A DNA stretch of 64,000 nt from Moringa oleifera (Eukaryota; Streptophyta; Magnoliopsida; Brassicales; Moringaceae): positions 1,121,001 through 1,185,000 of the forward strand of contig JAJFZO010000049.1 in the NCBI GenBank assembly GCA_021397835.1, written 5' to 3'. Below, one piece after another: positions 49,401 through 61,771 of this stretch. The position numbers and the translations under genes were made by a program. The notes under the pieces are model-generated. The model was not told the origin of the DNA. It was given only the letters and a program-made list of their open reading frames with translations, and did no database searches. Each line of letters starts with the position of its first letter. Position 1 is the first letter of the stretch.

Positions 49401-51547
49401 GCAGTAAGCTCAGGATTTCTAATACTCATGAACATATTCATTGGAGAAGAACTGTACACTGCTGATGAACTATACCATCTTTGATTGTGTCCTTGTAGGT
49501 CCAATGCCGTTGAAAAGCCCAAGATAGAACACTCCTGGAGATATCTGAAGATCAAATTGTAAGTGAAACTCCACATATCTTTGTTAACTTGCTGATAAGT
49601 CCAGAAATAACAATAAGCAGAGCTCTGAGGAACTATTCCTTGCATTGAATTGAACAAACATTCTGACAAAAGAAAGAATAATGGCTTAAATCACTCAGAA
49701 AAAGGATAAACCTGTTCATTTGTCAACTTCAATGTTACATTTTTCTGCATTGGATAGCACTGCTCTGCAGTGTCAATATCTTCTATTCCTTGATAAGATC
49801 CATTGAAGAGTGGTCCTAATGCTGAAAAACGCAAGAAACATTCGTAACATTAATTTACTAGGCATGGTAGAAGAAAGAAATACATGAAATTTAATCAATA
49901 TGAAGAGTAGAAGTAACAGCAAAAAAGTTTTACAAAGAGTATGTTCTTTATGTGTACATTTTGCTGCTATCTAATCATTAAAGGAGCACCATACCAGAGG
50001 CAATTCAGGAAATAGTTAAGAAACACCAATATCATAAACTCAGAAGGACAGTATCTTTAGGGTTTTTGTTGCTAGTAACTGCAGAGGCTTCCAGACCATA
50101 CCTAAACCTTTCAGAGAAGAGCTCGAGCCATCTGGCAGGGGAGGGCCACCATCTCTGAAGCAGATCATGGGCAGCATGTTTTTAGCAACCTTTTCTATGC
50201 TTTTGTTATCCTGTAGATTATTTGGACCATGAGCAAATGGAACAAGCAACAAAATTCTATCAATAAAACTGAAAAATAATGAGACTAAGAGTGACTTTAA
50301 TAAAATCCTGTATCACATTCATCCCACAAAAACAAAAATATAAAAGGAGAAAGATTGAAATGGCAGTGCAGTTCACATGCCTACTGTAAGCACATACTTA
50401 CAAGGTCTACATCTGACTCCAATGCTATAGACATCGAAGAGAATGAAGGTGGCAAATCAACTGGATGAAGAGAGAGAAACAAAACCAGTAAGATAATTAT
50501 CTGGCTGTAAATCATTATGTCAGAATCAGATATTGAACAATTCAATCTCTTTTTTATTGTAACAGACACGGCCAAGTGAAATGAAGACATTTTAGTACTT
50601 CTTCTTCTGACCATATCAATTTTCTGCACAAAGTAGCAGGCCCGCTGAGTTCAGCTGATGGTAAACAAATCATCCATCATTCAAAGAATAGACAAACATT
50701 AACAGGACAGCAGGGAATTCTTTCAATTCGTTAAGAAGAAAAGAGGTAGCAACTGAAAACTTCTGAAGTAAATTTCCTTGTTATTAGAGGAGACAAAACG
50801 ATCAAAAAAGTTCTATTAGAGGAGACAGGATTGAATCGTTAAAGTTTAAAAATGAAGAAGAAGGCCCATGAGCACCCGCACACTCAAAGAGAGGCCCTTT
50901 TTTACCAAGATTATACGCAAGGCAGCATCAAAGCTATAATCCCACAATCAAATTCCATTTACAGAATGCCAAAATCTAAAAAAGACTTGGCGCTAAAGCT
51001 AGTTATCAAGGCTGCATTCTAGTAAGTTACTTTGCCTGATTCTACAATCCAAAGATTACAACCTATTAGGAGCAAGTATAAGGGTAAAAGAATAGTCTTT
51101 GATCTTCAAACTATCATAATTGACCATGACCAAGTCAATTAGACCCCATAATACTTTCATGATTAAAAACTTCTCTTAATCAGCATAAAGGACACAACCA
51201 CCAAAACCCAATCAAACCCAACCACTTCGACAAATCCTCAGCAAAATTTCAAATTTTGACAACAACACAGTAGTAACAACACCCATAAACCATCACAAAC
51301 AAAGAATTACCTAACCTACTCAAATAAATGCAGAAAACGATTATGGATGATCAACTTACTCACCTCTTATATAACGCAAATCATAAGGTCTGACCTGGCT
51401 TTCTGGGTATCTAAAACTTGATATAGTGAAAGTATTGTACACTCCTAGTTCATCAAGAGAGTTACAGCAGATGAAAACCCATGAAAAGAAAAAGGAAAGC
51501 TTGAGAATCTTATAGGAACAAGAGCAGGGAATCGAATTCGCAGCCAT
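46433..51547 (-). CDS. TMEM8/PGAP6-like CREST-superfamily membrane protein with EGF-like domain
   Basis: Fourteen exons: 51547-51364, 50460-50402, 50210-50102, 49821-49712, 49544-49476, 49379-48777, 48639-48107, 47990-47926, 47747-47668, 47564-47460, 47367-47228, 47140-47012, 46826-46674 and 46571-46433. All are in phase and give 825 residues. There is a signal peptide (about 12-30). A large N-glycosylation-rich ectodomain follows, with many NxS/T sites and paired Cys. An EGF-like motif spans exons 7 and 8 (CPKRCSSHGDC, then CSCDRTHGGFDC). About seven membrane segments follow. They carry the residues I associate with CREST enzymes: Ser and His in CSGISSGLYHACD, Asp in FMDFW, and a late HxxxH in YWIWHSVWH. 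Animal PGAP6/TMEM8A is a cell-surface phospholipase A2 acting on GPI anchors. A similar activity here is inference. As I recall, it corresponds to At2g46060, annotated only as transmembrane-protein-like. Confidence 0.9.
46641..46658. repeat. (GA)n run in the last intron of the TMEM8-like gene
   Basis: Short gagaga microsatellite within the intron 46572-46673. In the minus-strand transcript it reads as a CT-rich tract, so it could act as part of the polypyrimidine signal upstream of the last exon. Confidence 0.7.
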
Positions 51548-52593
51548 TTTGAGATGATTCTCGGGAGCAAAGCTGGAAAAGAGAAAAGTTTAGCATAAAG
51601 GGATTAAAGAATTAAACAGGGTTTAATCGTGTCTGATTGGTGAGGAGAGATTTACTGGGGTTTTACAATGGGCAAGTTTACAGGGTGATGGCTTTTAAGG
51701 TGCCAGTTGACTTGCCGGAGTCAGCTTACTTCTTCGATGAAACTCGATTAAACAACCAAGAAGAGACGGCTGCCACTCACGTGCCCTTCGGGCACAGATA
51801 TCCTCGCGCTAAAAATGGCAAATAGTCGTGCCAGTGTGTCGCCGCGGATACAGTAAGTACAGTGAATTTAGGACTGCAGTACCACATCCGAACAGCACAT
51901 CTACATATTTCTCGATATTTTTGTAATTTAAAAATATAATTGATCATCATTTTTTAAATTTTTAATAAATAATTTTTAAAAAAGAAGATAAGAGGCATTA
52001 AAGTAAAGATTTTTATTTTTTATTATATGATAAACGAGTTATGAAAAAAAATAATTTTTTACATTTCCATGAGTTACTCTATTTTTCAAATAATTAATTT
52101 GACATTCAAATTAAAATATTTTTATTAATAAATAAATAATTTTGTAGAATTATATTTTAAATATGTACGGGTAAGATTGAAAGACTCTCAAAACTGGAAG
52201 ATGGATAAATAAGAATAGATTGAAGTACTTCATTACTGTACGATACCGTATCATCGAATCTTGATAGAGATATTTCGAATCGTAATCTTATGTTACCGAT
52301 TATAACCTTACATAATTGATTCATTTACTTACGTGTCAGTGGACAATCTTCAGGTTGGATCTTCTACAGTTGAGCACAGAAGGCACTCTCTGTGGACCGT
52401 ACGATGGAACGAGATGAGTCGCATGACCCCCTGGCAACAATCAACGGCCAACAAACTACCTGAACTTTGTGTTTGATCTTCGGATTTCACTTTGTCGCTG
52501 TCTCTGTCTTCGGTGTCTTTTGTCCCTGCAACTGACCTTAAAAGCTGGCTAAAGGTCGTCAAACACGAGACAGAGCGAGAGAGAAGAGAAAAG
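51548..52593. other. Divergent promoter region between TMEM8-like and SYP71 genes
   Basis: About 1.05 kb separates the two start codons, which face away from each other. The middle (51900-52200) is very AT-rich. Both leaders should lie here; no coding sequence or defined regulatory motif is recognised. Confidence 0.55.
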
Positions 52594-55218
52594 ATGACTG
52601 TGATAGACTTGATCACGAGAGTAGACGCTATTTGCAAGAAGTACGAGAAGTACGACATCGATAAGCAGAAAGACCTCAACGTCTCTGGCGATGACGCTTT
52701 CGCTCGCCTCTACGGCGTCGTGGAGGCAGAACTTGAGGCCGCTCAGCAGGTATCCTTCTGTCTTCCTTTTTCCCTAAAGTCTCGCTGACTTTCATTAATC
52801 TTTTTCCTATTTCTCCTCTCCTTGTATGCTGAGAAAATTCGGAAAAGTTAGAGTCTTTAAAGGATTGTTCTGTCTTTTCTTTAACCTTTAGACGAAATAA
52901 TTTCTTGTAGAAATCAGAGGCTGCGGCGACGGAGAACAATAGGGCGACGGCAGTGGCCATGAATGCAGAGATTCGAAGAACGAAGGCTCGACTGCTTGAA
53001 GAACTCCCCAAATTGCAGAGGCTTGCTCTTAAAAAGGTCTTTTTTCTGCTTTAATTTAAAAATTCAATTATTTAATGCTTGGTTCTGCTAAAATGAATTC
53101 TTTGTTGCTAAATACTGAACCATATAATGTTTTGTGCATCACATGCTTTAGATAGAAACAAATAGGTAGGAATACTTTTTTTCTTGTTTTTCTTTCTCAG
53201 TTTATGTGGACTGAACTTGACTGGTGAAATGATTATTCTTTGCTGCTGGTTGGTAGGTCAAGGGGCTTTCAAAAGAAGAGCTTGAGGCTCGAAATGATTT
53301 AGTTTTTGGGTTGAAAGAGAGGATTGAAGCCATACCTGATGGATCAGCAACTGCAGCTAAGCAAACTGGAGGCTGGGCATCTTCAACCTCCAACGTGGGG
53401 ATTAAAATTGACACTACTTCTGGTAACAACTTAAGTCTGATTTACCTTATTCATGCTTGTTTCACTAAGATGATATGGATAAAAAGCTTACTAACATTCT
53501 GTGGCTTCATTTAAATTGCACCAGACATGAGATACGAAAGTGAGTATTTTCAACAAACTGAAGAGTCAGAGGGGTTCAGAAAAGAATATGAAATGCGGAG
53601 AATGAAACAGGCAAGTCTGTTTTGTCATCTCAAATTCACCATTATTGACTAGGTGTAACTGCAAGATTTTGACTGCCTTTAGCTTGCCAACTGGGTCATT
53701 TTGCTTCTCTCTCCCTGAATATTTTCCTGAGTTAACCCTTTGTAGATTGATGAAGAACTGATAACAAGTTGTAATTAACTTCTTACTCTTTTTGAGGTTC
53801 GATGTTTTGGCCGTGTGCTTCATCTGGCTTTTACTGCTATATTTTGTTGCAATCATCCAGCAGAAAAGAAATATATATGTCCTTGGTATGACAAAGTAAT
53901 TTACAGCTTACTTTGAAGATGTCAAAATTTGTGCAAATTTTCATACTTTCGCTATATGGTTCAAAGTAATTTTGTTCACGTTTCATTGTTGAGCCATTTA
54001 AGCTGCTGCCATATGGCTCACTCCTTGTTTCCTGGGAATAAGCTGTGAGTCGTGACTCTATGGATTGAGGTTTGCTGCTGTGATGGGGTAACTTTACAGT
54101 TCTGAAAGTGCATGTTTTGGTAATTTTATCATCATTTTGTAACGCAGCCTGAACTCGAAATCATTTTGTAAGATCGTTTGCTTTACTGCAGGATCAAGGA
54201 TTGGATGTCATCGCAGAAGGATTGTATACTTTGAAAGACATGGCCGCTGACATGAACGAGGTTTGTTCCCATGTTCTTTCTGCAGTTGCATATGATATTG
54301 AAACACAAACGTAATTTCTTAATTGTTATGGTTGTTATAGTAACACGTGTTTTTAAATTTACAGGAACTGGACAGACAAGTGCCACTGGTGGATGAAATC
54401 GATGATAAGGTAATTGATTCTTTAGAATTTTTAATTGACGGACAGCACGAATTGGTGATCTTTTTATTTGGACACGGGGGGATAATTTTTCTTTTTATTT
54501 GGAGCTGATCTGATCTCTCTTTTTACATCTTTATATTGACATGAACTTCACTAAATCAAGTGCATCTATTTTGATTTTGATCCAGGTTAACAAAGCAACT
54601 TCTGACCTGAAAAACACTAATGTGAGGCTCAAGGATACTATAACCCAGGTAACTGAATTCTCTTTCCACTGAATTCTCTTTTCTTGCCCTTCCTAAGTTT
54701 TATTGTATTTTTTCTTTTTAATTTTACTTCCAGCTGAGATCCAGTCGCAACTTCTGCATTGACATCATCCTCTTAATTATAATACTCGGAATTGCTGCGT
54801 ACTTATACAAGTAAGTTCTTCATTTTACATGAACCTGCATGCAACATGCAGGGATCCACAGCTTTCCAACTTAAATGCCTGTCTGATCCTATTGTTTACA
54901 CTTAAACTGTCTCGCATCTTGACCTTACTGTTTCTATTGATGACAATATTCAGGCAGAATAGAAGCTTATCTCTTTGTGTGTCTATGAAATTAATTCACT
55001 ACTGATATTTTGAGAATTAAGAGTAGATACTAAGCCATCAACCTCAGACCCTGTCTGCTATATTTGGTTGCCCTGTTCAGTAAGCATGTTTTCTGTCTAC
55101 TGCAACAGTAATTCCGATGGAAAAGAATCAAACTTTGCCCTCCAATCTTTGATCAATTCTTATGTGTTTTAAGATACTCGGATTTTTTTTTTTTTTTTTT
55201 TGCAGTGTATTGAAGTGA
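52594..55218 (+). CDS. SYP71: Qc-SNARE syntaxin of the plant SYP7 family
   Basis: Membrane-fusion SNARE acting at the ER, plasma membrane and cell plate, 266 residues, the length I recall for Arabidopsis SYP71. Nine exons: 52594-52749, 52911-53036, 53257-53422, 53525-53610, 54192-54260, 54365-54409, 54586-54648, 54734-54810 and 55206-55218. The start is MTVIDLITRVDAICKKYEKY. The Qc SNARE motif runs from about residue 179 (DQGLDVIAEGLYTLKDMA) through the zero-layer Gln206 (ELDRQVPLVDEID) to VRLKDT. A C-terminal membrane anchor follows at about 244-263 and the protein ends LYNVLK. Intron 4 starts with GC (aaacag|gcaagt) instead of GT; all other introns are GT-AG. The last exon contributes only the end of one codon, three codons and the stop. 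Confidence 0.96.
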
Positions 55219-57277
55219 TGGACGACTTCTCTGAATCACTTCCATGGCTTCCTCCACCATTCTCACAGAAACTTTCTAATGCCTTCAGAATGGCTTCCTG
55301 ATCCTGGTCTCTACTCTACTTCTAGGGTATGTAAATATTACCAGATGAAAGGTTCTATATTAGGTTATTGTTATTGTCAGGGCATAGAATGTTGCTTCCA
55401 CAGCTGCAGTAGAAGCAATAATCCCAGCCTTGGCAGTAGTGTTTCCCTACTTAGAATATATGCATGTTTGATCTTCCGTTGATAAGTGATGAAATTCGTT
55501 CTGTTTAGTGTAAGCGTAGAAAGTTCATCAGGTTGACCCTTTTGATCTGTGTTTTTTTCTTGTAATAAGAATCAAGAAAATTGAAAACCCTAGACCAATC
55601 CGAAATCTCAGCTTTCTAAGTTGATTCTAATGTTATTACCGGAAACTCCGTGGGCTTTCCTTTCGTGGCCGGTGGGCTCGCATGACGATCTACTTTTCAT
55701 CTTTTTCTCGACAGCCAATCACCATTGGGTTTTCAACCAACAGCCAGACGGCCTCCTTTGCGGAGGACAGTGGCACTCACGCGCGCCTTGACCAGCGTAG
55801 GAGTACGTGAAAGTCATGTTTTTATGAACAAACAGCTAGAAATACGATTTGGTAAATTCAGTTTGTTTGTCTTTGTCCCCTTGGATTTTTTGTCCAAACT
55901 ATATTAGCTTAAATATGCCCTGTTTCTTATTCTGTGTTTTCTTCATAGGATAATAAATAAAATAAGTGAAAGAAACCAGACCCGGAAAATTCATCTGAGT
56001 ATGAATATGTTTCATTAAATTGTATTTTTCATTAGGAGAAATGAGTAGTCTCCCAAAATTTAGTTGGTCATCTATGTTGTAAGAACAAAAGTTACTTAGA
56101 AAGTGTGACAAAGGTTGATTTTTAATACTACCTTCGATGACAATAATATGATTCAACCATTTTATAATATTTTTTTTGAGTTGTCAAAAACGTCCTTAAT
56201 TTTCTCAAGATTTCAAACGGGATATTTGAAAATAATATAGGAAAAATTTATTTGGGCTCAATATGGTTATATGGTGATGCGAGATTAAAAAGAAACAAGA
56301 AAAATATTTAGCCCAATAAAACTGAAAGGAGAGAAATAAAGGCGACCATAAAGCAAGCAGCAATTTAGGTCACACCAAATGTCATTAAACTCAGTTTGTG
56401 GGTTGGGTTTATTAGTGTCAGCTTCATTCAATTAACGGCGCACTTCCATGGTGATATGGAACTACGACGTTTTGTCCTCTCTAAGTTTTCTCTTTTTCTA
56501 TTTTCTTATCATACGTTGATACTTTGGTGCGGTAACAGTTACTACAGGAGGGTACCGTTAGGACAGACAACAGAGATAGAATCACACACCATGTTTTTAC
56601 CATTTTAAGGTGTTAAGCCCCATGCATATCCCACCACATCTCATTTTTCCTTTTTGTTTAATTTCAAATAATTGCATTAAAACCATAAATCTAAGAAGGC
56701 TTTTTTTTAATTAAAAACAGAAAAAGACAGATGGTGACCGTAAGCCCACAATGGTTATTGTTCAATCAAATCATCAACCAGGAAAGGGAAAACGGCAATG
56801 GATTGTGGCCCTTCCTGCATGGCAAATATTTCCCCCCTTTTAAAAAAAAAAAAGAAAAGTAAAACTGATAATATCGCACGATTCCTCCGCTGCCACGTCA
56901 TCCAACGAACCACATAAAAACATCTATGCAACGCAAACCCTGTTGAAAAACATAGAGACATCCAACAGAGCTCAAATTACATAAACACCCTTCCAGTTCG
57001 GAAACAAGGACAAAACACGATCCCCCTTGGTCCACTCCACTCAGGTTCCCACCCTACAATTCCTCCCTACTGTCATTGTTCCAGAGCTATTCTATCCGCA
57101 CCCACCATAACACAGATCATATTGAACGCTACGAAAGGGAAAACAAGTCAGATAGCCCTACAGAAAATAAAACCCAAAAAATTAAAGAAAATGATAATCT
57201 GAAGTCTCCCGATAAGAAAATTAAAGAGAAAAAGAAAAACCCATCATTTCGAATTTTTCCATTTTCCCCATTCGTCT
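55219..57277. other. Intergenic region between convergent SYP71 and WRC genes
   Basis: Contains the SYP71 3' UTR (a run to about 55500) and, at the right, the WRC-gene 3' UTR. Short open frames show no family features. I see no RNA gene or clear transposon. Confidence 0.5.
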
Positions 57278-58646
57278 TCACATAAGAGACTTCAACGATC
57301 TCGCTTTTACAGGCTTCCTCGTTCTCTTCTTGCCACGATCGCCATTCTCGTCTTCCTCGTCGTCTTCGTCATTCTCGTCTTCCTCGTCGTCTTCGTCATC
57401 CACATAATCAAACCCTCCATCATTATGAAATTGCGAGGAGGAAGACAGCGTGTTGTTGTGCTGAGAACCGCTATGACTATTAGTTGTAGCGGCGATAGTG
57501 CCAGCTTGGGCATCAGTCACAGCAGCAGCCTTGCCCTCGTCGCCGCCACCAGCTCTTCTATCGCTTCTCCTCTTGCCCCACAGAGGCCCAAACCCAGAAT
57601 AATAGTAAAATTCGTACGGATTTGACGCTAAAGAGGAGCCCTTTTTGGCCGCCCTAGCCCGGCCACGCCTGGCCGGAACCTTATCGCCTCGCTTGAAGGA
57701 AGGGCTCGTGCTATTGCTGCAAGATTTGAGCAAGGAGACATCGTCGGTCTTGTTCTTGCATTGCCAACTCCTCTTGTCTTGGCTCCTGAACCCGAATTCG
57801 GCCTCCATTTTCTGCCTCTCGTTATCGTCTACCAATTTCTTCCGCCCATCTATCTCGTCGTTATCGTCGATAAACATGAATTCAGGTTTCGCCATCGACG
57901 CCACGCTGCGTTTTACGAGTATCGTTTAACAACAAAACCCACAGAAAGAAAACGAAACGGGATATCACAAATTTCAGGATCAATTACTTGCATATCATGA
58001 AACAAGTGCGGGAAACTAAAAAACGATAATAAAAACCCTAAAACTCCAGCAGAGAAAAATAGAGATAGGAATCAGATATGGAGATTCGATTCGAAGAAGG
58101 ATAGTGGGTTACCTCTCGACAGCACCGATAGAATCGCCTAAGCTCCCATTTCCCGTAAAGCTATCTTCTCCATCGAACTGGTTCGAAGAAAAAAAATATA
58201 TGTTCGCGTATACATGTAGATAATAAAAAACCCACAAGAAGAGAAGGTGATAAAGAGAAATGGCAACGACCCATTAACCTAATCGGCTATTAGGAACTGA
58301 ATACACGCCCGAGGACGAGAAAAATTTTAGGGTTTTCCGCAGAAACCCTAATGGGGAGTTAGAATGGGAAAAACCCTAGAAGGAACAGCGGGAAACGCAG
58401 GTAAAAACGAGGGGATTAAATGTGGAGAGGGTTTTGGCAGATCTATAAGATCAAGAGGAAACGAAAAGGAGAGGTAGAGAGTCAACTGACCTGGAGATAA
58501 GAAGAAGATGGGTATGGCTCTTGAGAGAAGGGAATCACATCCCATGGCGACTGGTTCAGCTGGCACACGTGGGTCTGCACTCTCTGCCCAGTTGAAGCGT
58601 GCGAGTATATCAGCGACGAGAGCTTCGCGTTCTTGCGAATCCTCAT
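57278..58646 (-). CDS. WRC-family plant nuclear protein with a degenerate WRC motif
   Basis: Plant-specific protein of unknown role, 282 residues. Three exons: 58646-58491, 58177-58113 and 57905-57278, GT-AG and in phase. The start MRIRKNAKLSSLIYSHAST, the VCQLNQSPWDVIPF motif, DGEDSFTGNGSLGDSIGAVE and SVASMAKPEF match a family I recognise by memory, in which a WRC domain (one Cys3His zinc module, as in GRF factors) follows. Here only part of it remains: EFGFRSQDKRSWQCKNKTDD keeps the WQC core, but the upstream Cys and the final CxxH pair are not seen. An RRGRARAAKKG basic stretch, NPYEFYYYSGFGPLWGKRR, then an Asp/Glu-rich region and a basic tail (KKRTRKPVKARSLKSLM) follow. The basic parts suggest nuclear localisation. 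Starting only at MAKPEF would give 205 residues; the longer model is preferred because splice sites and phases fit. Confidence 0.82.
58343..58351 (+). promoter_or_regulatory. Telo-box-like motif in WRC-gene intron 1
   Basis: The word aaaccctaa occurs at 58343-58351, with shorter aaaccct copies near 58034 and 58371. Telo-boxes near plant start sites are known binding sites for TRB-type factors; use here is unproven. Confidence 0.25.
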
Positions 58647-60960
58647 ATTCAACCACCAGATAATGTGTAGATACAACAGATATATACAGTGAGACAGAGA
58701 AAGAGAGCGAAGAAGATAAAGAAATACGGTTTGTCTCTGTGCTTGTATAGATCCAAACGGCTGTTTATTTTCCACTCCCTCGAACGCAGAAGGCTGGCTC
58801 TTCTCTCCCTCTTCTCTCTCTTTCTTGCTTTCTCTCTCTCCCTATATGGGTTTTTTTTCTTGTGCAGATCTCACAGAACTCGATAATCAGGGTTTCTTAA
58901 CTTTGTGTTGCTTTCTCGGCCCTTCATATGTTTCGATTTGTTCTCCCGTGGACGCTTATGCCCTTAGGTCTCTGATTTATTTGCAGAAATGGCGTCGGGA
59001 GAAAGAAAGCTGCCGCTATTACACGTCATGATACTTGTCCAAAGCGATATTTTTTATTATACAGAATGCCACAAGGATCGTCCGCGGCCGCCCTCAGGAT
59101 ATCTTCCTATGGAACTCTTTTGTCTTCGTTTCCGATTCACAACAACATGACCGTCGAGTTTTTTTTTTTGTTTTTTTTTCTCCTTCCCTTTCAGGTGACG
59201 ATTTTTCTCGTGCAGCGGTGATCGATCATGTGAGTGGGGCAACCCCACGGCGCGTCCTCATCTGATCGTCACTCCACCTTCAGCGCTAAAACCGTCATTT
59301 CCCTACCAGGTTCGGGTTTTTAACTTTAAAATCAATTAAATACGAGAAACCTAACATCTTTCCTTCCTAGAACGGAGGGAAGAAGTCTGTCGTGAAGTTC
59401 ACGCGCCACACCTACGCTCGGGGGAAAGGAAGTGGCCAACACGTCTGGCCCTACCTTAAAAAAAAAAAGATCTCATAGGCGGTACCTACACGGTCCCACT
59501 AGTATCCCCAGATCTGACGGCTGTAATGGTTGAATCAAACAGTACACGTGTCAGTCCGAGGCAGATCCTTGAGTAACTCATGTAAATAAACAACATTGAT
59601 AACTTATTAAAAAGTAAAAAAGTAAAATTAACCCATGAAGTGACACCGTAAAGCATTATAATTCAAAAGGATGAAACCATAATGAAAAACTACTACTAAT
59701 TATGCTGCCTGTTTGGTCCTTTTAGTAATTTCAAACCAAGAAAATCCTGCATATCTTTTGCATAGTCCAAGTATCTCAATTTCAAAAATCCATTTATTTG
59801 ATCATTTTCAGATCCTGAAATACCCATCTATTAATTTGATATTTTTTTATATCTTAACTGCGTATTATATTAAAGTTAACATATTTATATTTTTCAGGTG
59901 AAATTGAAAATAAAATTCAATAATTATTTAATTTTTTAAGAAAAATATATGATGATAAATTGGGATTGGGATGATTATTCTATAATGATAAAGTACTGAA
60001 ACTGAAGTGAAGTTGGTATGAATAGAGAAGGAGAAGCATTTTCATGGAATGATGCTTCAGAGAACTGCAAATTCCATAGATTCTGGCTTGCCTGAGAATC
60101 TTTTTCCCCGAAAAAATTGAACTCTACATTGAGATCTTTAGTTGATTTAACAAAGTTTGCTCTTTTATCTTTTACAGTGTAAGTACAGCTCTCTCTTTGT
60201 TTTTATTTCACCTGAACCCATATCTCTTCTCAGTCGTAACACCCTAAAAGATTCAACCCATGCCAGAAAAAAAGTACTTGTTTTCCTCTCCACAACAAAA
60301 TCCCAATTAAATAAGTACTCTTCGTTCGCCAAAATGCTTGTACCATTCCTAATCAAAAACCCTAATTTTTCATTGGCATCGAAGAATTTTCCTCGATAAT
60401 TTGAGTCATATAGTGAGTTAAAAAAATGGGTCTGAGTTATAATGCACATCGAGCCACAGGGAAGAAAGATCGGATATCTATATCACATTAGCATTTTTTG
60501 TTTCAAAGTAATGAAGCATAGTATGAAGATTGAGAAAATACTATGAGAATTAAATGGATGGAACAAAAAGATCAGAAAAATTAAGTTCGATTTGTTGTTA
60601 TTTAGGGACACATCCAAATGTGTAGGGCTAAATCTTACTGTATTATGGTTACGGGATTAGGTTAGGTTTCGGTAAATGTAAAAGAGGGCAGAGTTGGGCT
60701 GATTCTTTTATACCTAATTAAGGGCTGGTGACCCATTTGCAGGATGACCCTTTTGCCTTTAATTGCTAAATGTGGGCACTAGAGAGAGAGGGAGAGAGAG
60801 GTGAAAAGCTGAGTGCTATTCAGTAGTACCCAGTAAACTTACTGGTCTGTGTTTGACTGTCCTTCTCTTCTCATTCCTCATGAAGCCACATTGGCCAGGC
60901 CTTTTCTTTCTTATTACACATTTTGTGTTAATTTAAATTATATTTTTATTTCAAATAAAG
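58647..60960. other. Gene-poor region upstream of the WRC gene
   Basis: The first 250 bp hold the WRC 5' leader, with a CT-rich stretch near 58800-58850. The part at 59050-59460 is GC-richer, with no coding match. From 59580 on it is AT-rich, with only short frames. A (GA)n run lies near 60780-60801. Confidence 0.5.
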
Positions 60961-61440
60961 GTTTTGCAAAATTATAAAATTTAATTTATATTATCAATCT
61001 AATTTTCGTTTTTAAAAACTGATAAATCAAAATTTATTTATAAATTTAAACTAAATTAAATTTTAATCTAAATAGTTATAAAAAATTAAAAAATATTTTT
61101 ATTATTAAAATGTTTTTAAAATAGTATAGATGATTTTTTTATTTTATATCAAATTTATTATTTAAATTGAATAATTTTAGTATAATATTTATTTTTTATA
61201 ATGTAAAATTTAAAAATATATATTTTTCATATTTATAAATTTTAAAATTTTATGACAATAACTTAAATATTTATTTAGTTTTTTATGAAAAATTTTAAGT
61301 TAAAATTTTTCGTATAACATGTTTAATTTGAATTTTTTTTATAAAATTAAATTAAATTAAAAATTAAAAATTAATTTATTATTTTTAAATATAAAAATTT
61401 GATTAAAATTATAAATTATTAAAAAATAATAAAAAATACA
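60961..61440 (-). mobile_element. MITE-like fold-back element, copy C (inverted)
   Basis: Reverse-complement copy of the repeat at 22797-23300 and 25298-25811. Landmarks appear in opposite order: attatcaatctaattttcg at the left, then aaaatatttttattattaaa (matching the inner attttaataataaaaatatt inverted), and ataaaaatttgattaaaatt at the right. It lies more than 35 kb from the other copies and has no coding capacity. Confidence 0.6.
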
Positions 61441-61771
61441 TTTTCTGGGCAGATGATATCGAGCAGCAAATTCAAGTGAGATAGACCGCAGAGGATAAGC
61501 CCAAGCTAACTAAACAAAAGAAAGCCAAGGCCTGGATTCTGTCAGTCTCGTCAGATTTCTAAATTACCTCCTGAGTTTCTAACATATCCATACTGTTTCT
61601 CTCTCCTGTCTCCAGTTCTGCCTTTCCTTCTTCTTCCTTTTTCTTGCTCATTTCGTTTTATTACCAGTCGAATTCGCTACCTTATACACAGACACGCATG
61701 CAGACTCACTTCTGCTCTTGAATCGTCTTCCGCATCCGAGCATCCTGCCCTGTCTGTACCTTCCCTCAGTC

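Noticed and set aside
51637..51825. 62-codon plus-strand frame near the TMEM8-like start
   Set aside because: Begins without ATG and lies in the divergent promoter; no family resemblance.
57307..57625. Overlapping frames in the WRC gene on both strands
   Set aside because: Products of the Asp/Glu-rich GAC/GAA repeats read in other frames.
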